From contig NZ_MJGO01000037.1 in the NCBI RefSeq assembly GCF_001864895.1, forward strand, positions 418,759 to 482,758: DNA of 64,000 nucleotides, written 5' to 3'. The notes under the pieces are model-generated. The model was not told where the DNA came from. It saw only the letters and a list, made by a program, of their open reading frames with translations, and did not search any database. Shown here one piece after another: positions 33,396 through 42,091 of this stretch (its first letter is position 1; every line of letters begins with the position of its first letter). Both the position numbers and the translations under genes were made by a program. The stretch is from Curtobacterium sp. MCBA15_009. Its GTDB lineage: Bacteria; Actinomycetota; Actinomycetes; Actinomycetales; Microbacteriaceae.

Positions 33396-34333
33396 TGGCG
33401 GAGCCGGACGCGGCTCGGTCGTCCCGCCGTCGGCGACCGGACGGCCGGGCGGCGGGCGGCGGACGCGACCGCGGCAAGCACCGCGGCGGGGGCGCCGACC
33501 GCTTCGTGGCGACGACCGAGGCGCTCGGCGCGCTCGCGGTCGACGGTGCCGCCGTGAGCGCCTCCGTCATCGACACGTCGTCGGGCAAGTCGCTGCTCTC
33601 GGTGGACGACACCCTCGTCCAGCCGGTCGCGAGCCTCGGCCGCGTGCTCCTGCTCGTCGAGGTCGCCGCCCGGCTCGAGGACGGCCGACTGCACGGCGAC
33701 CGGCTGCAGCGCATGGCGCGGGACACCGCGACCGGTGCCGGCCTGTGGCAGTTCCTGCAGGAGCCGACGATGCAGGTGCCCGACCTGGCGACCCTCGTCG
33801 GTGCCACCGGCGACGCCTGGGCGACGAACGCCCTGCTCTCCACCGTCGGCATTGACGCCGTGCGCGAGCGCGCCGACTCCCTGGGCTTCGAGCGGACGGC
33901 GCTCATCGACCGGGTGCGCGACCGCCGCGGACCGGACGACGCCCCGGACACCTCGGTCGCGCCGACCGGGGAGCTGGCGTGGGTGATGCGTGGCCTGGCC
34001 CTCGGCGAGGTCGTGGACGAGGCCGTCTCGAACCGGGTGCTCGGCTGGCTGTCGCTGGCGAGTGACCTCAGCCTGGTCGCCGGCTCGTTCGGACTCGACC
34101 CGCTGTCGCACCGAGCGCTCGACCACGGGCTGCAGGCGGTCGCGGTGACGGGGTCGAGCACGGGCGTGCGCGCCGAGGCCGGGATCCTGCGGGGGCCGGG
34201 GTCGTCGGTGAGTTACGCCGTCACGGTGACCTTCGACGACGCGTCGCTGCAGCGACGCCTCGCGGTCGTCGAGGCGCTGCGCACCATGGGCACCGAGGTG
34301 CTCGAGGCCGTGCACGCACCCGCGCGTCGCTGA
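33395..34333 (+). CDS. Beta-lactamase-fold protein with degenerate catalytic motifs
   Basis: 312-residue protein with a basic disordered N-terminus (about 1-35), then a class-A beta-lactamase-like fold (VSASVIDTSSGKSLLSVDD..., VASLGRVLLLVEV). The SxxK motif reads SLGR (Lys to Arg), and the SDN loop reads TGD in GATGDAWATNALL. It is therefore unlikely to hydrolyse beta-lactams and may be a structural or regulatory relative. Its ATG overlaps the M13 peptidase stop. The membrane or wall location is not shown: no signal peptide is visible. Confidence 0.75.
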   Translation: MAEPDAARSSRRRRPDGRAAGGGRDRGKHRGGGADRFVATTEALGALAVDGAAVSASVIDTSSGKSLLSVDDTLVQPVASLGRVLLLVEVAARLEDGRLHGDRLQRMARDTATGAGLWQFLQEPTMQVPDLATLVGATGDAWATNALLSTVGIDAVRERADSLGFERTALIDRVRDRRGPDDAPDTSVAPTGELAWVMRGLALGEVVDEAVSNRVLGWLSLASDLSLVAGSFGLDPLSHRALDHGLQAVAVTGSSTGVRAEAGILRGPGSSVSYAVTVTFDDASLQRRLAVVEALRTMGTEVLEAVHAPARR

Positions 34334-34340
34334 GCTGCGT

Positions 34341-34760
34341 TCAGCGCAGCAGCACGAACGACCGCAGCGGTGCCGGCTCGACGTCGTGCACCTCGACGAA
34401 GCCGCGCGACTCGTAGAAGGCCCGCTGGCCGTCCTCGGCGTCGGTGAGCAGGACCGTCTGGCGCACGCCCGCGTACCGGCGCAGGGCTTCGTCGAGCAGT
34501 GCCCCGCCGATGCCGCTCCGGTGGGCGTCCGGCACGACGAGCACGTCCTGCACGTACACGACGGTGATGCCGTCCGAGATCGTCCGCAGCAGGCCGAGCA
34601 GCCGCCCGTCGTCGCCGCGGGCGGTCAGGACGGTGTGCGAGCCGGCGACCGCGGCGCCCAGTGCCGCCGGGTCCGCCGTGTAGGTCGTCCAGCCGACGGC
34701 GTCGTACAGCGCCGTGAGCTCGTCGGTCCCCGGGTGCTCATGCTCGATCGTGAACGTCAC
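34341..34760 (-). CDS. GNAT-family N-acetyltransferase
   Basis: 139-residue GNAT enzyme. Motif A is VQDVLVVPDAHRSGIGGALL (about 71-90), with the R-x-x-G-x-G acetyl-CoA loop (RSGIGG), and the C-terminal FYESRGFVEV strand-loop is typical. N-terminal LTALYDAVGWTTYTADP matches the PA4866-like group of small acyltransferases. Substrate unknown. Start GTG 34760; convergent with the preceding gene, eight bases apart. Confidence 0.9.
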   Translation of the reverse strand: MTFTIEHEHPGTDELTALYDAVGWTTYTADPAALGAAVAGSHTVLTARGDDGRLLGLLRTISDGITVVYVQDVLVVPDAHRSGIGGALLDEALRRYAGVRQTVLLTDAEDGQRAFYESRGFVEVHDVEPAPLRSFVLLR

Positions 34761-34875
34761 GGTGCCATCGTGCCCGAGTCCGGGCCACCGTCGCTCCCGC
34801 ACCGTGCGATCGCGCGGTGTCGCGTCACTCCTGCCGTGCGCAGCGCTGCCGGGTCGACGCGCGCTGGCGGGCCGC

Positions 34876-35580
<705 letters not shown>

Positions 35581-35679
35581 GGACCACAGGCAACCACCAC
35601 CGGGCGCTCGCGGTTCGGTCGGCGTCCAGGGACCGCGTGTTCACTCCCCGGCAGGACAACCGAGCACTGGAGGTCGGAC

Positions 35680-35955
35680 ATGACCGGCAAGCACGAGCAG
35701 GCACGCGGCGACGACGGCCGGGCGGACGGGGTCGAACCCACCGCTGGTGCCTTCACCGACAGCGAGATCCCGGGCGAGCACCACGCGGCGTCCACCGAGC
35801 CGGCGGGGGAGTTCGTCTCGAGCGACATCCCCGGCGAGGTGCGACCGGACTCGAGCGGCCCGGACGGCGAGTACGTCGAGTCGGACATCCCCGGCGAGGC
35901 CGAGCCGACCCAGGACGGCGAGACCGGCCACTACGTCGACAAGGACCACGCCTGA
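35680..35955 (+). CDS. Acidic protein with period-20 IPGE repeats
   Basis: 91-residue acidic, Gly/Glu/Asp-rich protein without hydrophobic core. It contains three repeats and a partial fourth at an exact 20-residue period starting at G23, G43, G63, G83: GAFTDSEIPGE, GEFVSSDIPGE, GEYVESDIPGE, GHYVDKD. Probably disordered, perhaps a hydration/stress protein or a binding scaffold. ATG 35680 has a GGAGG site. Not a family I recognise. Confidence 0.72.
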   Translation: MTGKHEQARGDDGRADGVEPTAGAFTDSEIPGEHHAASTEPAGEFVSSDIPGEVRPDSSGPDGEYVESDIPGEAEPTQDGETGHYVDKDHA

Positions 35956-35958
35956 CGG

Positions 35959-36369
35959 CTAGTCGATGCGCTCCGTCGCCACCAGGCGGCGGAGCGTCTC
36001 CACGCCCGCCGGCGGACAGCGGTCGGCGTCCGCCGAGGTGACCCACTCGACCTCGTCGACCTCTGCGGAGGCGACGGGCGTGGCGGAGTCGAGCGGGCCT
36101 CCTGGTCGGACCGTGAACAGGGTCATCGCGACCATCGTGCCGGGCGCCTGCCCGTGCGCGGGTTCGAGCACCACCCCGAACTCCTCGAGGTCGTCGGGGG
36201 TGCACCGCAGACCGGTCTCCTCGAAGGCCTCACGGACGGCGGCCTCGACGTCGGTCTCGTGTGCCTCCGCCTTGCCGCCGGGCAGGTAGAGCACGTCGCG
36301 TCCGCGTGCGCGCACCATGAGCACGCGCCGGTCGCGCACCAGGACCAGCGCACTCACGCGCAGGGTCAC
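35959..36369 (-). CDS. NUDIX hydrolase
   Basis: 136-residue NUDIX protein with box GGKAEAHETDVEAAVREAFE plus ETG (about 32-54): the E-x5-E-x-E catalytic set is in place. Opening ALVLVRDRRVLMVRARGRD is typical of MutT-like enzymes that clean damaged or activated nucleotides. GTG start 36369. Three bases separate its end from that of the period-20 protein. Confidence 0.92.
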   Translation of the reverse strand: MTLRVSALVLVRDRRVLMVRARGRDVLYLPGGKAEAHETDVEAAVREAFEETGLRCTPDDLEEFGVVLEPAHGQAPGTMVAMTLFTVRPGGPLDSATPVASAEVDEVEWVTSADADRCPPAGVETLRRLVATERID

Positions 36370-36386
36370 CGGATCGGGCTGGAGGC

Positions 36387-37709
36387 TCAGCTCGCGTCCG
36401 CCTGGTCGCTGCGGTCCGTCGTGGGCCGGTCGGGCGCGGTGCGCTCCGCGAGCGGCACGACGGGCGTCGGCAGCTGGGCCTGGGGCTCGGGTCGCACGCC
36501 GAAGAGCGAGTCGATCGCCGCGACGAACTCGTCGCCCCGCCCGGCACGGCCGAGCTCGCGAGCACGGACCGACGGACGGTGCAGCAGCACGCCGACCAGG
36601 TGCCGGAGCGCCCGCTCGGTGTGCTCGGCCGACTCGCCGTCCGCGCCGCCGCGGCGCTTCGCCCGGTCGATCTCGTCGTCGAGGATGTCGAAGACGTGGG
36701 TGCGGAAGGCGACGAGGGCCGGGGTGGTCGACTGCTCGAGCGCCTGCGTGCGGAACCGGGACACCGCGTCGTCGACCATCGCGCGGGCCTCGGACTCGGC
36801 GTTCAGCTCGGCGATCGGGGCGTGGATGCTGATCGTCTCGAGGTCGAGCAGCTCGACGCCGTCGACGTCGGCGGCGGCCGGGTCGACGTTGCGCGGCAGG
36901 CCGAGGTCGATGACGATCCGGCGGACACCGTCGTCGAGGTCGTCCGGCGCGACGACCGGGACCTCGCTCGAGGTGCAGGTGATGACGACGTCGCTCGCGG
37001 CGATCGCCCGGCGCAGGTCACGGGCGGCGACGAGGTCGTGCTTGGCGGCGAACCACGGTGCGCGGCCCGACGGCGAGAACACCTGGATGGTCTCGGCCCC
37101 GCGGTCACGCAGGGCGGCGATCGTGGTGGCGGCGTAGCTGCCGGTGCCGACGAGCAGCACGCGGGTGTGCGCCCAGTCGGTGATGCGCGACGACGCGAGC
37201 TCGAGGCCGAGGCGGACGAGCGACCGTCCGGCAGCACCGATGCGCGTGCGGGTCTTGACGCCGCGCGAGGTGTGCGCGGCCTCCTGGAAGAGCCGCTCGA
37301 GCGCCGAGGTCGTCGTGCCGTTGGTGCGGGCGTCCTCGAGGGAGCGGCGGACCTGGCCGGAGATCTCGGTCTCGCCGACGACGACGGACTCGAGTCCGCT
37401 GGAGACCGCGAAGAGGTGCTGGACGACGTCCTTGCCACCGAGCACGTTCACCGATTCGAGGACCTCGGAGGCGTCGAGGTCGCTGGCCGCCGAGACGGCG
37501 TCGACGGTCGCGGCGACGGCGGAGTCACGGTCGTCACCGGCGATGTCGAGGTAGGCCTCGAAGCGGTTGCAGGTGGCGAGGACGACGGCCCCGTCGAGGA
37601 CGTCGGAGTCCGTCACGAGTCGGCCGGCCGCAGCCGGTGCACCGATGCTCAGTCGCTCCAGGAGATCGAAGCTGGCGTTGCGATGCGACGCCGTGAGACA
37701 GATGAGCAC
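36387..37709 (-). CDS. hemA: Glutamyl-tRNA reductase
   Basis: 440 residues. Reduces glutamyl-tRNA to glutamate-1-semialdehyde, the first committed step of the C5 heme route, with NADPH. Catalytic Cys in the LATCNRFEAY region (usual TCNR), substrate SHRNASFDLLERL near the N-terminus, GETEISGQV, nucleotide site LLVGTGSYAATT, and a C-terminal dimerisation helix region. GTG 37709 start. Divergent from hemE across 38 bases; the semialdehyde goes to HemL, encoded at the other end of the locus. Confidence 0.96.
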   Translation of the reverse strand: MLICLTASHRNASFDLLERLSIGAPAAAGRLVTDSDVLDGAVVLATCNRFEAYLDIAGDDRDSAVAATVDAVSAASDLDASEVLESVNVLGGKDVVQHLFAVSSGLESVVVGETEISGQVRRSLEDARTNGTTTSALERLFQEAAHTSRGVKTRTRIGAAGRSLVRLGLELASSRITDWAHTRVLLVGTGSYAATTIAALRDRGAETIQVFSPSGRAPWFAAKHDLVAARDLRRAIAASDVVITCTSSEVPVVAPDDLDDGVRRIVIDLGLPRNVDPAAADVDGVELLDLETISIHAPIAELNAESEARAMVDDAVSRFRTQALEQSTTPALVAFRTHVFDILDDEIDRAKRRGGADGESAEHTERALRHLVGVLLHRPSVRARELGRAGRGDEFVAAIDSLFGVRPEPQAQLPTPVVPLAERTAPDRPTTDRSDQADAS

Positions 37710-37747
37710 GGAGACAATGGTAACGCCGTCGATGGGAGAATCATCCG

Positions 37748-38872
37748 GTGACCGAAGCACCGACCGACGCCCTTCCCGCCTCGCACCCCCTCGCCGACGG
37801 GCGCACGAGCGGCTCGCGGCTCGTCCGTGCGCTGCGCGGCGACCGCCCCGAGGGCCTCCCGGTGTGGTTCATGCGCCAGGCGGGCCGTTCGCTGCCGGAG
37901 TACCGCGAGCTGCGGGTCGGCACGGCCATGCTCGACGCGTGCCTCGACCCGGAGATGGCGTCGGAGATCACCCTGCAGCCGGTCCGTCGGCACGGGGTCG
38001 ACGCCGGCATCTTCTTCAGCGACATCGTCGTCCCGATCAAGCTCGCCGGCGTCGACGTCGAGATCGTGCCCGGTCGCGGCCCGGTGCTCGCGTCGCCGAT
38101 CCGCACCGCTGCGGACGTGGACGCCCTCGAGACGCTCGACCCCGCGGCGCTCGCCCCGATCGAGCAGGCCGTCGCCCGCACGGTGGAGCAGCTCGGCGAC
38201 ACCCCGCTGATCGGCTTCGCGGGGGCGCCGTTCACCCTCGCCGCGTACCTGGTCGAGGGCGGTCCCTCGAAGGACCACATCCGTGCCCGCACCCTCATGC
38301 ACGCCGACCCGGAGACCTGGTCGCGCCTGCTCGCCTGGGCCGCCGAGGTGTCCGGCGCCTTCCTGCGCGCGCAGGTGCTCGCCGGGGCCTCGGCCGCGCA
38401 GCTCTTCGACTCGTGGGTCGGTTCGCTCTCCCGCGCCGACTACGTGCGCTCGGTGGCACCGCACTCGGCCCGGGCGTTGGCGCACGTCGCCGACCTCGGG
38501 GTCCCGCGCACGCACTTCGGCGTCGGCAGCGGCGAGGTCCTCGCGGACATGACGACGCTCGGCACGGACTCCGTCGCGGTCGACGCGGTCGGGGTCGACT
38601 GGCGACTGCCCCTCGACGAGGCCGTCCGCCGCGTCGGCACCGGCGTCACGGTGCAGGGCAACATCGACCCGGCGATGCTCGCGGCACCGTGGCAGGTGCT
38701 CGAGGACCACGTGCGCGACGTCGTCCGCCGCGGCGGTGCGGCCCGTGCGCACGTCGTGAACCTCGGGCACGGCGTGCCGCCGGAGACCGACCCGACCGTG
38801 CTGACCCGCGTCGTCGAGCTCGTCCACTCGCTCGGCGACGGCACCGACGGGGCGACCGGAGCCACCGCATGA
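37748..38872 (+). CDS. hemE: Uroporphyrinogen III decarboxylase
   Basis: 374 residues. Converts uroporphyrinogen III to coproporphyrinogen III. Signature PVWFMRQAGRSLPEYRELR (about 37-55), where the Arg residues bind substrate, and the second signature GFAGAPFTLAAYLVEGG. Starts at GTG 37748 behind GGGAGAA. Its stop overlaps hemY by 4 bp (ATGA). Product is taken by the HemY-type oxidase encoded next. Confidence 0.97.
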   Translation: MTEAPTDALPASHPLADGRTSGSRLVRALRGDRPEGLPVWFMRQAGRSLPEYRELRVGTAMLDACLDPEMASEITLQPVRRHGVDAGIFFSDIVVPIKLAGVDVEIVPGRGPVLASPIRTAADVDALETLDPAALAPIEQAVARTVEQLGDTPLIGFAGAPFTLAAYLVEGGPSKDHIRARTLMHADPETWSRLLAWAAEVSGAFLRAQVLAGASAAQLFDSWVGSLSRADYVRSVAPHSARALAHVADLGVPRTHFGVGSGEVLADMTTLGTDSVAVDAVGVDWRLPLDEAVRRVGTGVTVQGNIDPAMLAAPWQVLEDHVRDVVRRGGAARAHVVNLGHGVPPETDPTVLTRVVELVHSLGDGTDGATGATA

Positions 38873-40206
38873 CCGACGTCGTCGTGGTCGGCGGTGGCGT
38901 CGCCGGGCTCGTCACGGCGCGCGACCTGGCGAAGGGCGGGGCGCACGTCGTCCTGGTCGAGGCGTCCGGTGTCCTGGGCGGGATGATCCGACGGCACACC
39001 GTCGGCGGGCTCGACCTCGACATGGCGGCCGACTCGTTCGCCACCAGGACCGACGCCGTCGGCGGCCTGGCGATCGAACTCGGCCTCGGCGGCGACGTCG
39101 TCACCCCGGACCCGCGCGGCGCCTGGCTGATGACCCGCGACGGTCGCACGGCACCGATCCCCGCGACCGGGCTGCTCGGCATCCCGAGCACCCCGATGGC
39201 GGCCGACGTGCTGGCCGTCGTCGGGCAGGCGGGCGGTCTGCGTGCCCAGATGGACTCGCTGCTGCCCGCCCCGGTGGGGGCGAAGGCGTCGTCGCTCGGC
39301 GAGCTCGTGCGCCGGCGCATGGGCGAGCGCGTGCTCGACGACCTGGTCGTGCCGATCGCCGGCGGCGTGCACTCCACCCACCCGGACCAGCTCGACCCCG
39401 ACCGGGTGGCGCCCGGCCTGCGCGCCGCGCTGCTCCGCGAGGGCTCCCTGGCGCGTGCCGTGGTCGCGCTGCGTGCCCGCGCCGCCGCCGGCACGCCGGT
39501 GCAGGGCATCCGCGGCGGCATCGTCCGGCTGGTCGACGAACTCGTGGCCGACATGGAGACGTACCGCGTGGACGTCCGGCTGCACACCCGTGCGACGCGC
39601 ATCGAGGCGCACGCGGTCGAGGTCGTCTCCGCGGACGGCGTCGTCGAGCGACTGGCCGCCCAGCAAACCCTGGCGTCCGTGCCGGACCCGGAGCGCACCG
39701 ACCCGGCCGACCGCACGGGGATCGAGCTCGTCACGCTCGTCGTCGACCAGCCCGAGCTCGACGCGGCGCCGCGGGGGACCGGCATGCTCGTCCACCCCGA
39801 CGCCGCGCAGGTCGGGACGAAGGCGCTCACGCACGCGACCGTCAAGTGGCCGTGGTTGGCCGAGGCGGCGGGTGGCCGCCACGTGCTGCGCCTCAGCTAC
39901 GCGACGCCGGTCGCGACCGGTCCCGGGGGCGCGACCGACGCGGCGGACGTCGCCACGAGCCTCCCGGTCGACCCGTCCGGACCCGTCGGCAGCCGCGCGC
40001 TCGAGGACGCGTCGACGCTGCTCGGTGTGCCGCTGGCGGCCGACCGCGTCGTCGGCGCCGCCCGCGTCCGGTGGCACGGTCCCGACCTGACCGCCGCGGG
40101 TCTCGCGGAGGGCGTCGTCGGCATCGGCGAGGCCTCGTCCGGCCGGGGCCTGGCCGGCATCGTCGGCGCCGCACGGGCCGCAGCTGGGCGCATCCTGGAA
40201 TCCTGA
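38869..40206 (+). CDS. hemY: Coproporphyrinogen III oxidase, FAD-dependent (HemY/CgoX)
   Basis: 445-residue FAD enzyme. ADP-binding motif VVVGGGVAGLVTARDL (residues 4-19), VEASGVLGGMIRRHTVGG, and C-terminal GIGEASSGRGLAGIVGAAR of the flavin amine oxidase fold. With HemQ and a [2Fe-2S]-type HemH next to it, it belongs to the coproporphyrin-dependent route of Gram-positives, so the substrate is coproporphyrinogen III rather than protoporphyrinogen. Confidence 0.94.
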   Translation: MTDVVVVGGGVAGLVTARDLAKGGAHVVLVEASGVLGGMIRRHTVGGLDLDMAADSFATRTDAVGGLAIELGLGGDVVTPDPRGAWLMTRDGRTAPIPATGLLGIPSTPMAADVLAVVGQAGGLRAQMDSLLPAPVGAKASSLGELVRRRMGERVLDDLVVPIAGGVHSTHPDQLDPDRVAPGLRAALLREGSLARAVVALRARAAAGTPVQGIRGGIVRLVDELVADMETYRVDVRLHTRATRIEAHAVEVVSADGVVERLAAQQTLASVPDPERTDPADRTGIELVTLVVDQPELDAAPRGTGMLVHPDAAQVGTKALTHATVKWPWLAEAAGGRHVLRLSYATPVATGPGGATDAADVATSLPVDPSGPVGSRALEDASTLLGVPLAADRVVGAARVRWHGPDLTAAGLAEGVVGIGEASSGRGLAGIVGAARAAAGRILES

Positions 40207-40305
40207 GCGGACCACCCGGCGACCGAGGGCTACTGTTGGCGAGAGCGCGGGACGTATTCCGTTCGGCGCATGACCACGCACACTGACCCAACGGAGGAAT
40301 CGCAC

Positions 40306-40560
40306 ATGCGAGGAAAGCTCCTGTTCGTCGCCGGCGCAGCACTCGGGTACGTCCTGGGATCGCGAGCCGGACGGGCGCGGTACGAGCAGATCAAGACCGT
40401 GAGCGGCAAGATCTGGAACAGCAACGGCGTCCAGAAGGGCGTGCACGTCGCTGAGGACTTCGTCGCCGACAAGACCCCGGACGTCGCCGAGTTCATCGGT
40501 GAGACCACGAAGAAGGCCGTCCGCAAGGTCGGTCAGAAGAAGGACTCCACCACCTCATGA
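40306..40560 (+). CDS. YtxH-like small envelope protein
   Basis: 84 residues: N-terminal hydrophobic glycine-rich segment LLFVAGAALGYVLGSRAGRARYE, the YtxH signature, then an amphipathic charged tail. ATG 40306 has a clear GGAGGA site, which decides it over the upstream ATG at 40270. Ends in an ATGA overlap with the next gene. One of three small envelope proteins nested in the heme operon. Confidence 0.8.
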   Translation: MRGKLLFVAGAALGYVLGSRAGRARYEQIKTVSGKIWNSNGVQKGVHVAEDFVADKTPDVAEFIGETTKKAVRKVGQKKDSTTS

Positions 40561-41015
40561 CCGACACCCGCGATCGCCGGTCGCGTTCGCTGTTCGGCCT
40601 GGTTGGGGACGTCCCCAAGCTCGTCAAGGGCCTGGTCAAGGGCGAGATCGACCTGCTCAAGGCCGAGATGCTCGCGAAGGCGAAGATCTTCGGGCTCGCC
40701 GCCGGACTGTTGGTCGGCGCGCTCGTCATCGTGCTCTACGCGATCGGCGTGCTGCTGACCGCCGCCGTGATGGGCCTGGCGACCGTGATGCCGGCCTGGC
40801 TGGCCGCGATCGTCATCGCCGTCGTCATGCTGATCGTCGCCGCGGTCCTCGGCCTGCTTGGCTGGAAGCGCCTGAAGAAGGGCCTGCCGATCACGCCGAA
40901 GCGCACGATCGACAGCGTCAAGAACGACATCAACGCGGTGAAGGGGCTGGGCAAGAAGCCGACCCCGCCGACGCAGTACGGCAGCCGCAAGCCGGACGTC
41001 GGCGGCCGGTTCTGA
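40557..41015 (+). CDS. Phage-holin-superfamily/DUF1469 membrane protein
   Basis: 152 residues: amphipathic N-terminus VPKLVKGLVKGEIDLLKAE, two adjacent membrane helices (about 46-68 and 77-101), then a basic tail. This layout fits the actinobacterial putative Actinobacterial Holin-X family (PF07332). Translationally coupled to the YtxH-like gene. It may affect envelope or porphyrin handling at the membrane; its place inside the heme locus is conserved-looking but unexplained. Confidence 0.82.
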   Translation: MTDTRDRRSRSLFGLVGDVPKLVKGLVKGEIDLLKAEMLAKAKIFGLAAGLLVGALVIVLYAIGVLLTAAVMGLATVMPAWLAAIVIAVVMLIVAAVLGLLGWKRLKKGLPITPKRTIDSVKNDINAVKGLGKKPTPPTQYGSRKPDVGGRF

Positions 41016-41047
41016 GCCCCGACAGCCGCCCCACCGACGGAGGAACC

Positions 41048-41278
41048 GTGACCGACTCGCACGACGACCTGGCCGACCGCGTCGCCGCGACCCGCGCGCA
41101 GTTGTTCGACACCCTCGACGCGATCGAGGACAAGCTCAACGTGCCGAAGCAGATCGGCATCGCGGCCGCGAAGGTCAAGCGGGGGATCGACGAGCAGCCC
41201 GTCCCGTACCTGGCCGGCCTCGCAGCCGGAGTGGCGGTGGTCGGGGGTATCGTCGTGATGGTGCTCCGACGGCGGTAG
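41048..41278 (+). CDS. DUF3618-like membrane protein
   Basis: 76 residues: N-terminal helix DLADRVAATRAQLFDTLDAIEDKLN, typical of DUF3618 (R-x-x-L-x-x-T-x-D-x-I), and one C-terminal membrane helix LAGLAAGVAVVGGIVVMVL ending in Arg. GTG 41048 follows GGAGGAACC. Third small envelope gene between hemY and hemQ. Confidence 0.8.
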   Translation: MTDSHDDLADRVAATRAQLFDTLDAIEDKLNVPKQIGIAAAKVKRGIDEQPVPYLAGLAAGVAVVGGIVVMVLRRR

Positions 41279-41347
41279 ACCGCTCCGAGCGCGGTCCACC
41301 CGGTCGGGGCGGCCATCACCCCTGGCAACCGATAGGACAACGGATCC

Positions 41348-42091
41348 ATGAGTTCCACCGCGCCCGCATCCGCGCACGAGCACGACTCCTCTCCTGCGGT
41401 CGACCCCGCCACCGGGATCGACCCGAACCTGCTGACCGCGTACGCCCTCTGGGCCGTCTTCCGTCGGCCGCTCGGCCCGGTCCACCGCGTCGGTGACGAC
41501 GCCGTGGCCGAGCTCGACGCCGTGATCGCGTCCGCCGCCGACCGCGGCGTGACCATCCGCGGCTTCTACGACGTCTCCGGCTTCCGTGCCGACGCCGACG
41601 TCATGGTGTGGCTGCACGGCGACGACGCCCAGGCGATCCAGGCCGTGCTGCGCGAGCTCCGACGCACCGGGCTGTTCCAGGACGCCGAGCCGGTGTGGCA
41701 CGCGATGGCCATGCACCGCGAGGCCGAGTTCAACAAGCGGCACACCCCCGCCTTCCTGCGCGGCAAGGACCCCGAGGCGTGGATCACGGTGTACCCGTTC
41801 GTCCGTTCCTACGAGTGGTACCTGCTCCCAGAGGACGAGCGCTCGAAGATGCTCCGCGACCACGGCGTCGCCGGCGCGAAGTACCGCCGCGTCCTCACGA
41901 ACACCATCGCGACCTTCGCCCTGAGCGACTACGAGTGGATCCTGCCGCTCGAGAGCCCCGACCTGGTGGACCTCGTCGACCTCATGCGCGACCTGCGGTA
42001 CACCGAGGCGCGCATGCACGTGCGCGAAGAGGTCCCCTTCTTCACGGGTCGTCGCGTGACGACCGCCGAACTCCCGGAGGTGCTGTCATGA
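41348..42091 (+). CDS. hemQ: Coproheme decarboxylase HemQ
   Basis: 247-residue chlorite-dismutase-fold enzyme. Decarboxylates coproheme to heme b, the last step of the coproporphyrin-dependent pathway. ITVYPFVRSYEWYLLPEDER includes the catalytic Tyr region (YPFVRS) and the WY..P.ER block, and the proximal His is in MLRDHGVAG. Ends in ATGA overlap with hemH. Diagnostic for the Gram-positive route. Confidence 0.95.
   Translation: MSSTAPASAHEHDSSPAVDPATGIDPNLLTAYALWAVFRRPLGPVHRVGDDAVAELDAVIASAADRGVTIRGFYDVSGFRADADVMVWLHGDDAQAIQAVLRELRRTGLFQDAEPVWHAMAMHREAEFNKRHTPAFLRGKDPEAWITVYPFVRSYEWYLLPEDERSKMLRDHGVAGAKYRRVLTNTIATFALSDYEWILPLESPDLVDLVDLMRDLRYTEARMHVREEVPFFTGRRVTTAELPEVLS

Noticed and set aside
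33395-34333. Calling a beta-lactamase resistance gene
   Set aside because: The catalytic Lys and SDN motifs are missing, so resistance is not supported.
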